Source: Methanohalobium evestigatum Z-7303 (GTDB taxonomy: Archaea > Halobacteriota > Methanosarcinia > Methanosarcinales > Methanosarcinaceae). Taken from it: a DNA stretch of 64,000 nucleotides. Under the pieces are notes generated by a model. The model was not told the origin of the DNA. It ran no database searches and was given only the letters and a program-made list of their open reading frames with translations. The position numbers and the translations under genes were made by a program. Positions 54,033-63,136 of the stretch are shown here, piece by piece (within the stretch, counting starts at the first letter, position 1; each line of letters starts with the position of its first letter). The DNA is taken from the NCBI RefSeq assembly GCF_000196655.1, contig NC_014253.1:1753423-1817422 (forward strand). The letters run 5' to 3'.

Positions 54033-56482
54033 AATACACCTCTATAATAATGACCTGTTGTATGTCCTTTTAAAATATCTGTACATCCTGTATCAGGTGT
54101 TGTGCTACCATTTACTGCTTTTTTGTACGTTTTTGTCAGTTTTTCAACATAAAAGGGTTCATACGTCCCTGCATTAATCCTTATACTGGCAACGTCCGAT
54201 TTTAGGATGTCATCAATATTGTCAAGCATACATAAATTCCTTGAGTTGTAAATATGTGTCCTGCAGTTTTCATCCATCTCCAATGGGAAACTGTATCCCT
54301 TTTCATCAACAATCTCATATTCTGAGTTCCTGCAGGGATATCCACAGGATTTTTTGCTGCCAAATATATCACCAACAAAACAGTATTCAGACACCATTAC
54401 TTCCAGAGGTCCGTGGACAATACATTCTGCCTGCCCTTTTGATGAAACTGATTTTATCTGGTCAATTGTAAGTTCAGGAGAGAGCACAACTTTTTCAGCA
54501 CCGCATTTGAGCATGAAATCAAAGGATATTTTATTGAAAATATTCAGCGAAGCATTCACTATTACAGGCAAATTCATACTTTTTGCTACCTTTAAAACAC
54601 CAAGATTTGATACCATGACTCCATCAAAATTATTACTTTTTGCACGGGCAAGTGATTTTTTTATATCATCCATCTCATTATCAGTTGTTATTCTGGGCGT
54701 ATTAAGATAAATCCTGCATTCAGAATTATGAGCAGTTTCCACCAGTTTTTCAAAATCATTGTTTATAATCTCAGAATTTTGGTATTTTAAATACTCAAAA
54801 TAGATTAAATCAGCTCCACCTGAAACAGCAGATTCCAACTGTTTTGTTGATACCACATTCACTGCAATTTGTGGAGAGGAACTTCTGGAGGTTATTGAAT
54901 CCGAGTTCAGATACATCCTGTAGGATTCATTTCCCTTTTTTTGAGGACGTTTCCATTTTTCTGTTCGCTTTTTTTCAAGTCGAGTTATAGCCTTGTTTTT
55001 AATACTGTTTAGCTGACTGATTGGTATGAATATTTTATTGTCTGTATGGATGGTTATTTCTGAAGGATCAAACACGGTATTTCCCATCTTTGCAATCTGT
55101 TTTTCAATCTGTTTTTTTGAGGTTGGTTTACTTAACGCGTTTTCAACCACATAATCAGAAACTACTGAAACATTATTTGTTCCGTCACTTATCTGGAGTT
55201 CCAGATTTGAACCAGAGAAAGCTTTTACAATTATGGAAACCGGTATCTTTCGAGCCGGAACAGAAGAAGTAAAGGTCTTCTCAAGGGATTCATTGAGATG
55301 TTTATCAAAGGTTTTGTAAACCCTGCTTCCTGATTTTACTCTGTATTTAAAGGGTATTTCAACTATAGAACCTGAATCTGCACTATTGATATTATTTCCT
55401 TTTTTATACATACTGGTTACAGTGTCTCCTGTATCTTCTTCTCCTTCTATCCCTATTCCATCACCGATGTTTAATGTGTCTGAAAGTTTTATCTGTAAGG
55501 TTTTACGTTTGCGATTATATACAATCACTTCGCCAACCGGAAGTCCCCGATTGTACGGACGAACAGGGTTGATGAGATTTACAGGTTTGTTAAGAAGATA
55601 AGCGGTTGTAAAATCCCTGTTAAAAAGCTGTCCAAGTTGTTTTAATTCATTATCGGAAATGTAATAATCTGATGGGTTTTCTACATATCTGTCTATCAGT
55701 TTTCTGTATATAGACACCACACCTGCCACATATTCAGGACGTTTCATACGTCCTTCTATCTTGAACGCATCTACTTCGGTGTTGATAAGTTCAGGCAGTA
55801 TTTTTGCGGTGTTTAAATCCTTAGGGCTTAGAAGATATTTTCCACTTGTTTCAACTTTTTTCCCATCTTTATACAGATTGTACTTTTTACGGCACGGCTG
55901 GGCACAAAATCCCCGGTTACCACTGCGCCCACCTATCATACTGCTAAAAAGACACTGTCCAGAATAGGATATACATAAAGCTCCGTGAACAAAAGTTTCT
56001 ATACCTACAGCTGTGTTTTTTGTAATGTATTCTAATTCTTCAAGACTGAGTTCTCTTGCCAGTATAACTCTTCCCACACCCATATCTTCAAGAAAACGAA
56101 CTGATTCAAGGTTGTGTACTGTCATCTGGGTGCTTGCATGCACTGGAAGTTCAGGGACAAGTTTTCTTGCAAGTGTGATTAAACCCAAATCCTGCAATAT
56201 CACTGCATCTGCTCCTATATCATGAAGATAATACAAAAGGTTGACAGCATCTTCAAGTTCACTATCTTTTACAAGCACATTGAGTGTAACATATACCCTT
56301 ACACCTTTTAAATGGGCGTAATCAACCGCTTCTACAAGTTCATCCAGTGAGAAATTATTCGCATAACCTCTGGCACTGAAGTTTTTCATCCCCAGATATA
56401 CTGCATCTGCTCCATTTTCCACTGCTGCTGTAAGGGAGGTCATATCGCCTGCTGGTGCCATCAATTCAGGTTTTTTCAACAT
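54029..56482 (-). CDS. Peptidase U32 family protein, long form
   Basis: 817 aa. An N-terminal U32 domain (LMAPAGDMTSLTAAVENGAD; family motif ETFVHGALCISYSGQC at about 170) followed by the long C-terminal region of the YhbU/DUF3656 type, with a second U32-like half (VHGPLEVMVSEYC). Cysteines in CQP-like FCAQPCRKKY and CGYPCRNSEY may hold an iron-sulfur cluster. Members include tRNA and ubiquinone hydroxylation factors, so the peptidase label is only a family name. Confidence 0.9.
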   Translation of the reverse strand: MLKKPELMAPAGDMTSLTAAVENGADAVYLGMKNFSARGYANNFSLDELVEAVDYAHLKGVRVYVTLNVLVKDSELEDAVNLLYYLHDIGADAVILQDLGLITLARKLVPELPVHASTQMTVHNLESVRFLEDMGVGRVILARELSLEELEYITKNTAVGIETFVHGALCISYSGQCLFSSMIGGRSGNRGFCAQPCRKKYNLYKDGKKVETSGKYLLSPKDLNTAKILPELINTEVDAFKIEGRMKRPEYVAGVVSIYRKLIDRYVENPSDYYISDNELKQLGQLFNRDFTTAYLLNKPVNLINPVRPYNRGLPVGEVIVYNRKRKTLQIKLSDTLNIGDGIGIEGEEDTGDTVTSMYKKGNNINSADSGSIVEIPFKYRVKSGSRVYKTFDKHLNESLEKTFTSSVPARKIPVSIIVKAFSGSNLELQISDGTNNVSVVSDYVVENALSKPTSKKQIEKQIAKMGNTVFDPSEITIHTDNKIFIPISQLNSIKNKAITRLEKKRTEKWKRPQKKGNESYRMYLNSDSITSRSSSPQIAVNVVSTKQLESAVSGGADLIYFEYLKYQNSEIINNDFEKLVETAHNSECRIYLNTPRITTDNEMDDIKKSLARAKSNNFDGVMVSNLGVLKVAKSMNLPVIVNASLNIFNKISFDFMLKCGAEKVVLSPELTIDQIKSVSSKGQAECIVHGPLEVMVSEYCFVGDIFGSKKSCGYPCRNSEYEIVDEKGYSFPLEMDENCRTHIYNSRNLCMLDNIDDILKSDVASIRINAGTYEPFYVEKLTKTYKKAVNGSTTPDTGCTDILKGHTTGHYYRGVL

Positions 56483-56542
56483 ATTAACACCAATAAAACA
56501 GGAGGTTTTTATATAAAATATCGGTTGTCTGGTTAAACTCTA

Positions 56543-56794
56543 TTATCGTTTTATCAGATAAAGCCTTATTATATACAGACTGATTCCAAAAACAACCAGA
56601 TTAAAAAGAGCCTTAAACACCGGAATATATCGGTTTATAAACCACATACCGATTATATCATCTATTAAAAAATAAATCTGGAAGAGTGCCAGAACCATAA
56701 ATCCTATTGCAAGGGCAAATACACCTTTTTTAAAGTAGTCTTCCATTACTATGGTTCTGGACTGCGAATTATCAGTTGTGTCTGAATTGTTCAA
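56543..56794 (-). CDS. Small membrane protein, two helices
   Basis: 83 aa from a TTG that overlaps the upstream stop (TTGA). Helices: GVFALAIGFMVLALFQIYFL and FKALFNLVVFGISLYIIRL. No recognised family. Translational coupling with the PGF-CTERM lipoprotein suggests they act together in the envelope. Confidence 0.7.
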   Translation of the reverse strand: MNNSDTTDNSQSRTIVMEDYFKKGVFALAIGFMVLALFQIYFLIDDIIGMWFINRYIPVFKALFNLVVFGISLYIIRLYLIKR

Positions 56795-57744
56795 TTCAAC
56801 TTCCTCTTTAGGATTAATACCATTGCAAATATAGCACCTATAGCCGGAAGGATTTTAAATCCCGGTGCCGCTTCTTCTCCCGATGATTCCGGTCTTGGTC
56901 GAGTATCACTTACAAAGTCACTAGTCTCAATATCTTTTGTTTCTGTACGGGTATCTTCATCTATTTCCTTTTCGGGTTCAAGCTGTAGATAATCCACACC
57001 CCTGTTGACTATGGTATTATTGCTCCATAGCAGTATTTCAACACGGTAGTTGTAATTATCCGGTATTTCAAGGTCGATGCTTTTTATTACTGTATTTTCA
57101 GGTTGGATGAAAGCTGTACTTGCCCATTCTTTATCGGCTATCAAACCGGAATCAATCTGTCGCGCCTTTACAAGTATACGATAATTACTGCTTTTACTGC
57201 GGCCTTCATTTGTAAGGTAGATATCATTCTGGATTAATGCTCTACCGTCTTCAACTCTTTTAACTATGAAATCAATTTCACCGATTTCGATTCCGGTTTT
57301 TAAAACGTCAGCCTTTAAATTTTCCAGATTATGTATTTTTATTTGACCGGTGCTTTCCTGTTTATTATTTTCAAAAATAGTGGCTGTTATTCTGTAATCT
57401 CCTTTTTTTGGAAGCTCCATCGACTGTATTACACGATGAGTCTTCCCACTTTCCACAACACCAATATCATTTAGCTTTTCTGTTTCCAGTAATCCAGTAT
57501 TTTCATTATATGCTTTCAACAGTAGTGATGTATTATTATCAGAATTTGCACCGTGATTTTCGATATAGGTAGTCACATTGATATCAACATAGGATATCTG
57601 CACTTCATCTGCAGAAATATCCATGTTCGTCACTCTCAAACGGCTCGGTTCTGCTGTTTCCTCAACACAACCACTAAATGCTATAAAAAAAACTACAGCC
57701 GCAATTGCTGCGGTTATCCTGTAAGAATTTAAAGTTCCCCCCAT
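56791..57744 (-). CDS. Surface lipoprotein with PGF-CTERM anchor
   Basis: 317 aa. Signal peptide with lipobox FSGC (about residue 26), two beta-sandwich repeats (VDINVTTYIENHGANSDNNT; VKRVEDGRALIQNDIYLTNE), an acidic linker and a C-terminal PGF-CTERM signal (APGFKILPAIGAIFAM then KRKLN). Both a lipobox and a PGF-CTERM are present, which would anchor both ends, an unusual layout that methanogens sometimes show. Function unknown; probably exposed beneath the S-layer. Confidence 0.82.
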   Translation of the reverse strand: MGGTLNSYRITAAIAAVVFFIAFSGCVEETAEPSRLRVTNMDISADEVQISYVDINVTTYIENHGANSDNNTSLLLKAYNENTGLLETEKLNDIGVVESGKTHRVIQSMELPKKGDYRITATIFENNKQESTGQIKIHNLENLKADVLKTGIEIGEIDFIVKRVEDGRALIQNDIYLTNEGRSKSSNYRILVKARQIDSGLIADKEWASTAFIQPENTVIKSIDLEIPDNYNYRVEILLWSNNTIVNRGVDYLQLEPEKEIDEDTRTETKDIETSDFVSDTRPRPESSGEEAAPGFKILPAIGAIFAMVLILKRKLN

Positions 57745-57821
57745 AAATTGCTACCCTTAAAAAATAAATTCTCAGGGTATTTATAAGTTTTTAAATCAAT
57801 TCCTGATAGTAAAAAAGGGTT

Positions 57822-58643
57822 TTAAATACGGATGGGAAGCTCATGGTTTTTTAAATATTCTTTTACACCTGGTACTGTATACTCACCGAAATGGAATATA
57901 CTTGCAGCAAGTGCCGCATCCGCTTTTCCACTGGTGAACCCTTCATACATATGTTGAGGGTTACCTGCACCCCCTGAAGCTATTATAGGTACTTCAACAG
58001 ATTCAGAAACCGCCCTTGTCACAGGTACATCGAATCCATCATATGTTCCGTCTCTGTCCATACTTGTGAGCATTATTTCACCTGAACCAAGTTCTACAAC
58101 CTTCTTTGCCCATTGAACAGCATCTACACCTGTGGGTTTACGACCTCCATATATAACTACTTCATACCATGCAGGTGTTCCGTCCTCAAGGGTCAGGATT
58201 GTTTTGTCAGAATTATCTGCTACATTGGTATTACGTTTACAATCGATTGCAGTTACTATACACTGTGAACCGAAAATGTCAGACGTTTCTTTAATAAGAT
58301 TTGGATTCTTTACAGCCGATGTATTTATTGATACTTTGTCCGCCCCTGCACGAAGAATCTGTCGTACATCTTCTACTGAACCGACACCACCACCTACTGT
58401 AAGAGGTATGAAGACTTCATCTGCTGTCCTTTCAATGACATCTATCATGGTAGCTCTTCCTTCATGGGACGCTGTGATATCCAGAAATACTATTTCATCC
58501 GCACCCTGTTCATTATAAAGTTTTGCAAATTCTACAGGGTCACCTGCATGTCGGAGGTTAAAAAATTCTACCCCTTTTACAACAGTTCCACCTTCGCTAT
58601 CAAGGGTTACGTCAAGACAAGGAATTATTCTTTTTGTAAGCAT
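57822..58643 (-). CDS. hisF: Imidazole glycerol phosphate synthase subunit HisF
   Basis: 273 aa TIM barrel cyclase that with HisH makes imidazole glycerol phosphate and AICAR in histidine synthesis. Catalytic Asp in [11 protein letters not shown] and in [11 protein letters not shown], phosphate loops [11 protein letters not shown] and [11 protein letters not shown]. The length is slightly above bacterial HisF, as in other methanogens. No hisH adjacent. Confidence 0.97.
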   Translation of the reverse strand: MLTKRIIPCLDVTLDSEGGTVVKGVEFFNLRHAGDPVEFAKLYNEQGADEIVFLDITASHEGRATMIDVIERTADEVFIPLTVGGGVGSVEDVRQILRAGADKVSINTSAVKNPNLIKETSDIFGSQCIVTAIDCKRNTNVADNSDKTILTLEDGTPAWYEVVIYGGRKPTGVDAVQWAKKVVELGSGEIMLTSMDRDGTYDGFDVPVTRAVSESVEVPIIASGGAGNPQHMYEGFTSGKADAALAASIFHFGEYTVPGVKEYLKNHELPIRI

Positions 58644-58696
58644 GGATAGATGTTAATGAATATATCCCTATATTAATAGGTAATGCTGGACAATAT

Positions 58697-59404
58697 TCAG
58701 ACAAGGAGTACTGCAATAACTCCTGCAAGAAAAATACCGTCAAATGTTCCTGCACCCCCAATACTGGCTACAGGTGCTCCAATGTCTCTTATTTTATCCA
58801 GATTGAATATATCCGCCCCTATAAGAGTACCCAGTGTTCCTCCTGTGTAGGCTATAACAAAGATAAGGTCAGGAGGTACTGAAAATACTGATACGATTAG
58901 TATAGCGCTAAGAGCAGCGGCAATCGGTGAAACCAGAACTGGTGTCACAATTCCAACCCCTTTGACAGGTTTTGATATTGAATAAGTCACAACCGAAACG
59001 AGTAAAATTCCAGCAATCGAATAAAAAAATGCCTCAGGGAATATTAACAGTAAATACAGAGATACAAGTCCGGGTATAACTGCACCACCCAGATTGACTG
59101 CAAGGGTTGTCTGTTTTTGAACTGCTTTTTTGAAAGGAAGTTTATAAACCATACCCATAAAACGTACAGATTCTCTTTCTACAACTGGCTTACTGGATTT
59201 GAGTTTTGTAACCGGTATGTTAACATGACTGCCAAAAAGGGATAAAATCAGTAACAAAAAAGCATCATACCAAGCAAAACCAATTTTTGTAAAGGCGGTA
59301 CTTACAAGGCTGAAAAAAAGAATCCCTACAATAACTGATAAAATAATTAGCAGTAAAAACATAAAAACAATACTGAAAGGATTGTAAAATACACGTGAAA
59401 CCAT
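58697..59404 (-). CDS. DUF1614 membrane protein
   Basis: 235 aa with about six to seven membrane helices. SLFGSHVNIPVTKL and the ending IGAPVASIGGAGTFDGIFLAG are the DUF1614 conserved segments. The C-terminal GGAGTFDG motif between helices may be a functional site. Function unknown. It is followed on the same strand by hisF after 53 bp. Confidence 0.88.
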   Translation of the reverse strand: MVSRVFYNPFSIVFMFLLLIILSVIVGILFFSLVSTAFTKIGFAWYDAFLLLILSLFGSHVNIPVTKLKSSKPVVERESVRFMGMVYKLPFKKAVQKQTTLAVNLGGAVIPGLVSLYLLLIFPEAFFYSIAGILLVSVVTYSISKPVKGVGIVTPVLVSPIAAALSAILIVSVFSVPPDLIFVIAYTGGTLGTLIGADIFNLDKIRDIGAPVASIGGAGTFDGIFLAGVIAVLLV

Positions 59405-59434
59405 TGTTAACTCCTTTCAGATTAGAGTATAATT

Positions 59435-59890
59435 TTAAAATGTGTCAAGGGATTCTATATCCTGCAGACTATCTTTGTCTATAGCAACCGATTCAAATAT
59501 ATCTTCTTTAACATATATTGGTGCCTCGGACCTGAGAGCAAGTGCGATACAATCGCTGGGTCTTGCATCTATGTCCATTGAAAGCCCGTCTCGGTTAATC
59601 ACCAGTCTGGCATAATAGGTGTTTTCAATTTTATCATCAATAAATATGTTTACAACATCCGTTTCAAGCCTGTCGAGGATAGATATCATAAGGTCATGAG
59701 TCATCGGTCTTGGCATAGTTTCCTGATTTAATACCATGTTAATTGATAACGCTTCGGGATGACCTATATAAATAGGCATGATGCGTCCTGTGCTGTCTTC
59801 AAGCAAAACTGTTGGTGCTCCAAACCCCTCTCTGACCCTGACAACATACACTCCCTTTACACTGACTTCTAACATACCATCCTCAGTCAT
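59435..59890 (-). CDS. Bifunctional nuclease domain protein (DUF151)
   Basis: 151 aa. IMPIYIGHPEALSINMVL and IDARPSDCIALALRSEAPIY are the hallmark segments. Plant and bacterial relatives show RNase/DNase activity. In archaea the role is unknown. It starts upstream of DUF1614 on the same strand (30-bp gap), so they may be co-transcribed. The gene lies 38 bp from the right end of an IS element. Confidence 0.92.
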   Translation of the reverse strand: MTEDGMLEVSVKGVYVVRVREGFGAPTVLLEDSTGRIMPIYIGHPEALSINMVLNQETMPRPMTHDLMISILDRLETDVVNIFIDDKIENTYYARLVINRDGLSMDIDARPSDCIALALRSEAPIYVKEDIFESVAIDKDSLQDIESLDTF

Positions 59891-59942
59891 ACATAAATAA
59901 TTATCATGCCTGTTATTAATATCTTATTGAACTACACCACGC

Positions 59943-61223
59943 TTACGCATGGAGATTCCTACGAGTGTTCATATCATCCATTGGATGTATTTTATAAACA
60001 TCGAATGTTAATAAACCTGTTTGTCGTAGATTACAGGCGAATTGCCTGTAGCCTGTCCAAATAGCATTCTGTGATAGGTAACGGATCATGATATTTATCG
60101 CACTGTTTTTATCTCTATCGATCTCATTACCACAATCACATGATAGGTTACGTTTGTAGAGAGGCATATCGTGTACCTTACCGCAAACGTAACAGATTTT
60201 TGAAGTGTAACTTTCATCAATTTTTGTTAATTGTTTACCTGCAAATTCTGATTTGTAGGTCAAAAATTCGATGAAACGTGATATGTATCCGTTGTTCTGA
60301 GTGGAACGGTTCAAGGATTTCTGTCGGGATTTTGGTAGCTTTTTTGAGTTTGTCATGTCCTTGACATCTAGATCTCCCACAATTATAGTGTTTAATCTGG
60401 TATTATCGACCATTTTCCTGGATAATTTGTGCTGCCAATCTTTAATCTGATTATTTTTCTTTTTAGTCATCACTCGTATCGCATCATTTATCCTGAACCA
60501 TCTATGGCTGTATTTTTTGCAGTGGTCTCTCCTTGATTTTGCCTGATTTATCTTTTTGTCCCAGTATTTGTCAAACCTTGGGTTTGTGATTTCAAGGATT
60601 TTTCCATCAGTGTTTACAGCAGTGATGGTTTTTGTAATACCTAGATCAATTGCTTGATTTTTTTCGTTGTCTTTGTAATTCGTTTGCGGAAATGTTTCAT
60701 AAACTACTGATACGAAGAAGTCACCTTTGCCTTTATATGGCTCGGAATTGAAAATTTCGGTGTGTTTTACGTCATAATTTTCGAGTTCTTGTGGAATATT
60801 AAAAGAAATAGGTCTATTATTATATTTATGGCTGAATATTATTTTTCCATTTTCTATTTTGAATCCACTCTGGTTATATGGAATAGTGAAAAAATACACA
60901 CTTTTCTTGAATCTGGGTGGTTTTGCATTTTTATCACCGTTTTTTCTTAATCCAAAAAACGATTTGTAGTTTGCATCCAATTTTTGCAGTACACCCTGAC
61001 AGGTCTTTGAATAAAGTGAATAAATAGATGGATATTGGTCTTTTAATGATGGGAGATTGTCCTGTTGATGGCTATATTTTATACTCTTACGTTCATGCTT
61101 CCATGCTTCTTTCCTTTCAGACAACGATAAATTGTAAAGTAAGGTGCATCGTTTTGATAGTTTCCAGAGTACATCCAATTGTTCACTGGTCGGTTTTATC
61201 TTATATTTCTTTGTCAGAAGCAC
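59943..61223 (-). CDS. tnpB: TnpB RNA-guided nuclease, family B element 2
   Basis: 426 aa, full length. The N-terminal domain starts LLTKKYKIKPTSEQLDVLWK; RuvC motif I QAIDLGITKTI; motif II region IIVGDLDVKDM, again Asp where Glu is usual; zinc ribbon CYVCG...CDCGNE; motif III DRDKNSAINIMIRYL. The C-terminal part overlaps the right-end RNA that should act as guide RNA scaffold. Closely related to the TnpB at 21885. Confidence 0.93.
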   Translation of the reverse strand: MLLTKKYKIKPTSEQLDVLWKLSKRCTLLYNLSLSERKEAWKHERKSIKYSHQQDNLPSLKDQYPSIYSLYSKTCQGVLQKLDANYKSFFGLRKNGDKNAKPPRFKKSVYFFTIPYNQSGFKIENGKIIFSHKYNNRPISFNIPQELENYDVKHTEIFNSEPYKGKGDFFVSVVYETFPQTNYKDNEKNQAIDLGITKTITAVNTDGKILEITNPRFDKYWDKKINQAKSRRDHCKKYSHRWFRINDAIRVMTKKKNNQIKDWQHKLSRKMVDNTRLNTIIVGDLDVKDMTNSKKLPKSRQKSLNRSTQNNGYISRFIEFLTYKSEFAGKQLTKIDESYTSKICYVCGKVHDMPLYKRNLSCDCGNEIDRDKNSAINIMIRYLSQNAIWTGYRQFACNLRQTGLLTFDVYKIHPMDDMNTRRNLHA

Positions 61224-61629
61224 TTTTTACACCTTGATTATCTATATATCTTTTCAAAACATCTAATGTAACCTGACCTGTAGTTGCCAGGAAGTAAGAC
61301 CTTGACCAGAAAGCATCTTTACCTAACATCTCTTTTACTTCTGGGTAGTTCCTGCGTATTTCTCTTGATGTTATGCTTTTTACCGAATTGATATACTTTG
61401 GAATATCGAGTGATGGGTTAGATTTGAAAATCATGTGGAAATGGTCTTCATCGCATTCGATATTCAAAACATCAACATCAAAAGTTTGGCTGATTTCATA
61501 TATTTTTCTTTTCAACAAGTCTACAACATCCGGATTTTTCAAAGCATTTCTTCTGTATTTTACACATTGTACAAAATGATAATTTAGTGAATATACAGAA
61601 TGACTACTTTTATCTAAGTTATAGTTCAT
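61201..61629 (-). CDS. tnpA: IS200-type TnpA (Y1 transposase)
   Basis: 142 aa HUH single-strand transposase that excises and inserts the element as a circle at replication forks. HUH motif His63-Phe-His65 in DEDHFHMIF and the nucleophile Tyr128 in VLKRYIDNQ. Length and motif spacing are usual, so it is probably active. It overlaps the start of tnpB. Confidence 0.95.
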   Translation of the reverse strand: MNYNLDKSSHSVYSLNYHFVQCVKYRRNALKNPDVVDLLKRKIYEISQTFDVDVLNIECDEDHFHMIFKSNPSLDIPKYINSVKSITSREIRRNYPEVKEMLGKDAFWSRSYFLATTGQVTLDVLKRYIDNQGVKSASDKEI

Positions 61630-61737
61630 AGTTACATAATATTTAATATAACTGTAACTACAAAAGATTTTTTGGTAATTAATTATGTGACAATATCTAT
61701 AGACGTCTTTTAATCCCCTACCTTTTGGGAGTGGACT

Positions 61738-62388
61738 TCACGACTTCATGTTAAAACCGTATTTCCCGATGAGTGGAACAAACATTACACCACCCTTTTC
61801 ATTTTTACTGATAGACCCGTCCAGTTCCTTTTTTATCTGATAGAGGTCCTGGAAATAGAAACCCACCGGTATAACCAGTATCCCTTCAGGCTTTAAGTGG
61901 TTCAATAAACTGTCAGGAACATCTGGTGCTCCTGCTGTTACAAGTATCCGGTCATAGGGTGCATATTCCGGATATCCTTCAGAACCATCACCATGGATTA
62001 CCGTCACATTACTGTATCCGGCATTTTTAAGATTGTTTCTGGAAAAATTAACCAGTTCCTCGATGCATTCTATCGAATATACATGTCCTGATTCACCTAC
62101 AAGTTCTGATATTACAGCTGCATGGTAACCAGAACCAGCTCCCACTTCAAGGACAACCTGACCCTCACTTAAATCAAGTAAATCACACATCATTGCTACC
62201 ATATGAGGAGCAGAAATCGTTTGATTTTGCCCTATCATTATAGGGGCATCCACATAAGCATCTATTTGGGATTCCGATGGAACAAAAAGGTGTCTCGGGA
62301 CACGATACATAGCATCCAGTATTTCCTGGCTCAGACCCTGATATTTAAGAGAATTTATAAGCCTTAACCTCTCCTCTTTATACTCCAT
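61738..62388 (-). CDS. pcm: Protein-L-isoaspartate O-methyltransferase
   Basis: 216 aa repair enzyme that methylates isoaspartyl residues in damaged proteins. [30 protein letters not shown] motif [13 protein letters not shown] and [11 protein letters not shown] are all present. The start overlaps the zinc-finger gene by 25 bp. The last codons (MKS and stop) come from the left end of the IS element, inserted after GFN; the enzyme core is untouched, so activity is probably kept. Confidence 0.95.
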   Translation of the reverse strand: MEYKEERLRLINSLKYQGLSQEILDAMYRVPRHLFVPSESQIDAYVDAPIMIGQNQTISAPHMVAMMCDLLDLSEGQVVLEVGAGSGYHAAVISELVGESGHVYSIECIEELVNFSRNNLKNAGYSNVTVIHGDGSEGYPEYAPYDRILVTAGAPDVPDSLLNHLKPEGILVIPVGFYFQDLYQIKKELDGSISKNEKGGVMFVPLIGKYGFNMKS

Positions 62389-63005
62389 GCAGTTCTACCC
62401 CGATGCTTTTCTCTGAAAATTTCCTGTGCGAAAAGACGTTTAATGTATTTTGCTTCTACAACATCCCCCTCTTTAATCCTGAAACCATTGTTTCTGATTT
62501 TTATTCTTGTTATTACAAAGGAAATATTATCGAAATTGTATTTTTCACCCACAACAAATTCATAACCTCCTGATACTCTTTTGGTTATAGAATACGTTTT
62601 CTGGTCGGAATGAAGTGCAATTTTTACATCGACTTCATCTATAGCCCTCCCCCAAACAGAGTCAATATAATCTACTTCTGCTGAATCTACACGTTTTCCT
62701 TGTGACTCAATAGAAGTTACAATTATAGGATACACTTCATCTGATACCCCATCATCAACCACTATTTCATCATCTACTTCTACCAGTTCACCTTTATACA
62801 TCAGGTTTGTATGGGTAAAAGTTTTTCCGCCTTTACTGATTACCGTTTTTATATAAACGGATTTATCCTTTTCGATTCTTGGTGAATGTATCTCTTCGCA
62901 TTCCTTGCATTTTACAAGGACGTTCTGACCGGATTTTAACACTTCATGTAAAACAGGTATATCTGGTGAACATGACGGACATTCAACTTCAATTTCATCA
63001 TTCAT
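62364..63005 (-). CDS. HVO_0476-family zinc-finger protein
   Basis: 213 aa. The N-terminal zinc ribbon [19 protein letters not shown]...CKECEEIH and a beta-rich C-terminal domain with [13 protein letters not shown]-like and [14 protein letters not shown] segments. It is an archaeal family of unknown function, commonly next to pcm as here. GGAG precedes the ATG. Confidence 0.87.
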   Translation of the reverse strand: MNDEIEVECPSCSPDIPVLHEVLKSGQNVLVKCKECEEIHSPRIEKDKSVYIKTVISKGGKTFTHTNLMYKGELVEVDDEIVVDDGVSDEVYPIIVTSIESQGKRVDSAEVDYIDSVWGRAIDEVDVKIALHSDQKTYSITKRVSGGYEFVVGEKYNFDNISFVITRIKIRNNGFRIKEGDVVEAKYIKRLFAQEIFREKHRGRTAWSIKRRG

Positions 63006-63136
63006 AATATAACTCTCCTTTATCCAGACCTAAATTATAATTAAAACTACAGCAATCCATTATTTAATGTGGTAATTGTTTATAAAAATAAATAACCAGA
63101 ACGGTTATAAAAGGTTGTTTAAACAAATAGCAAATG

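Larger units (their letters stand above)
59928..61749 (-). mobile_element. Complete IS200/IS605 element (family B) with tnpA and tnpB
   Basis: 1822 bp. Left end at 61749 after target TTTTAAC, starting ATGAAGTCG with a subterminal hairpin near 61713-61727. Right end: hairpin CCATGC-GTAA-GCGTGG then TGTAGTTCA at 59928. tnpA and tnpB overlap by 23 bp and both are intact, so this copy may be active and could mobilise the family B element at 21839. The left end carries the last three codons and stop of pcm. Confidence 0.85.
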
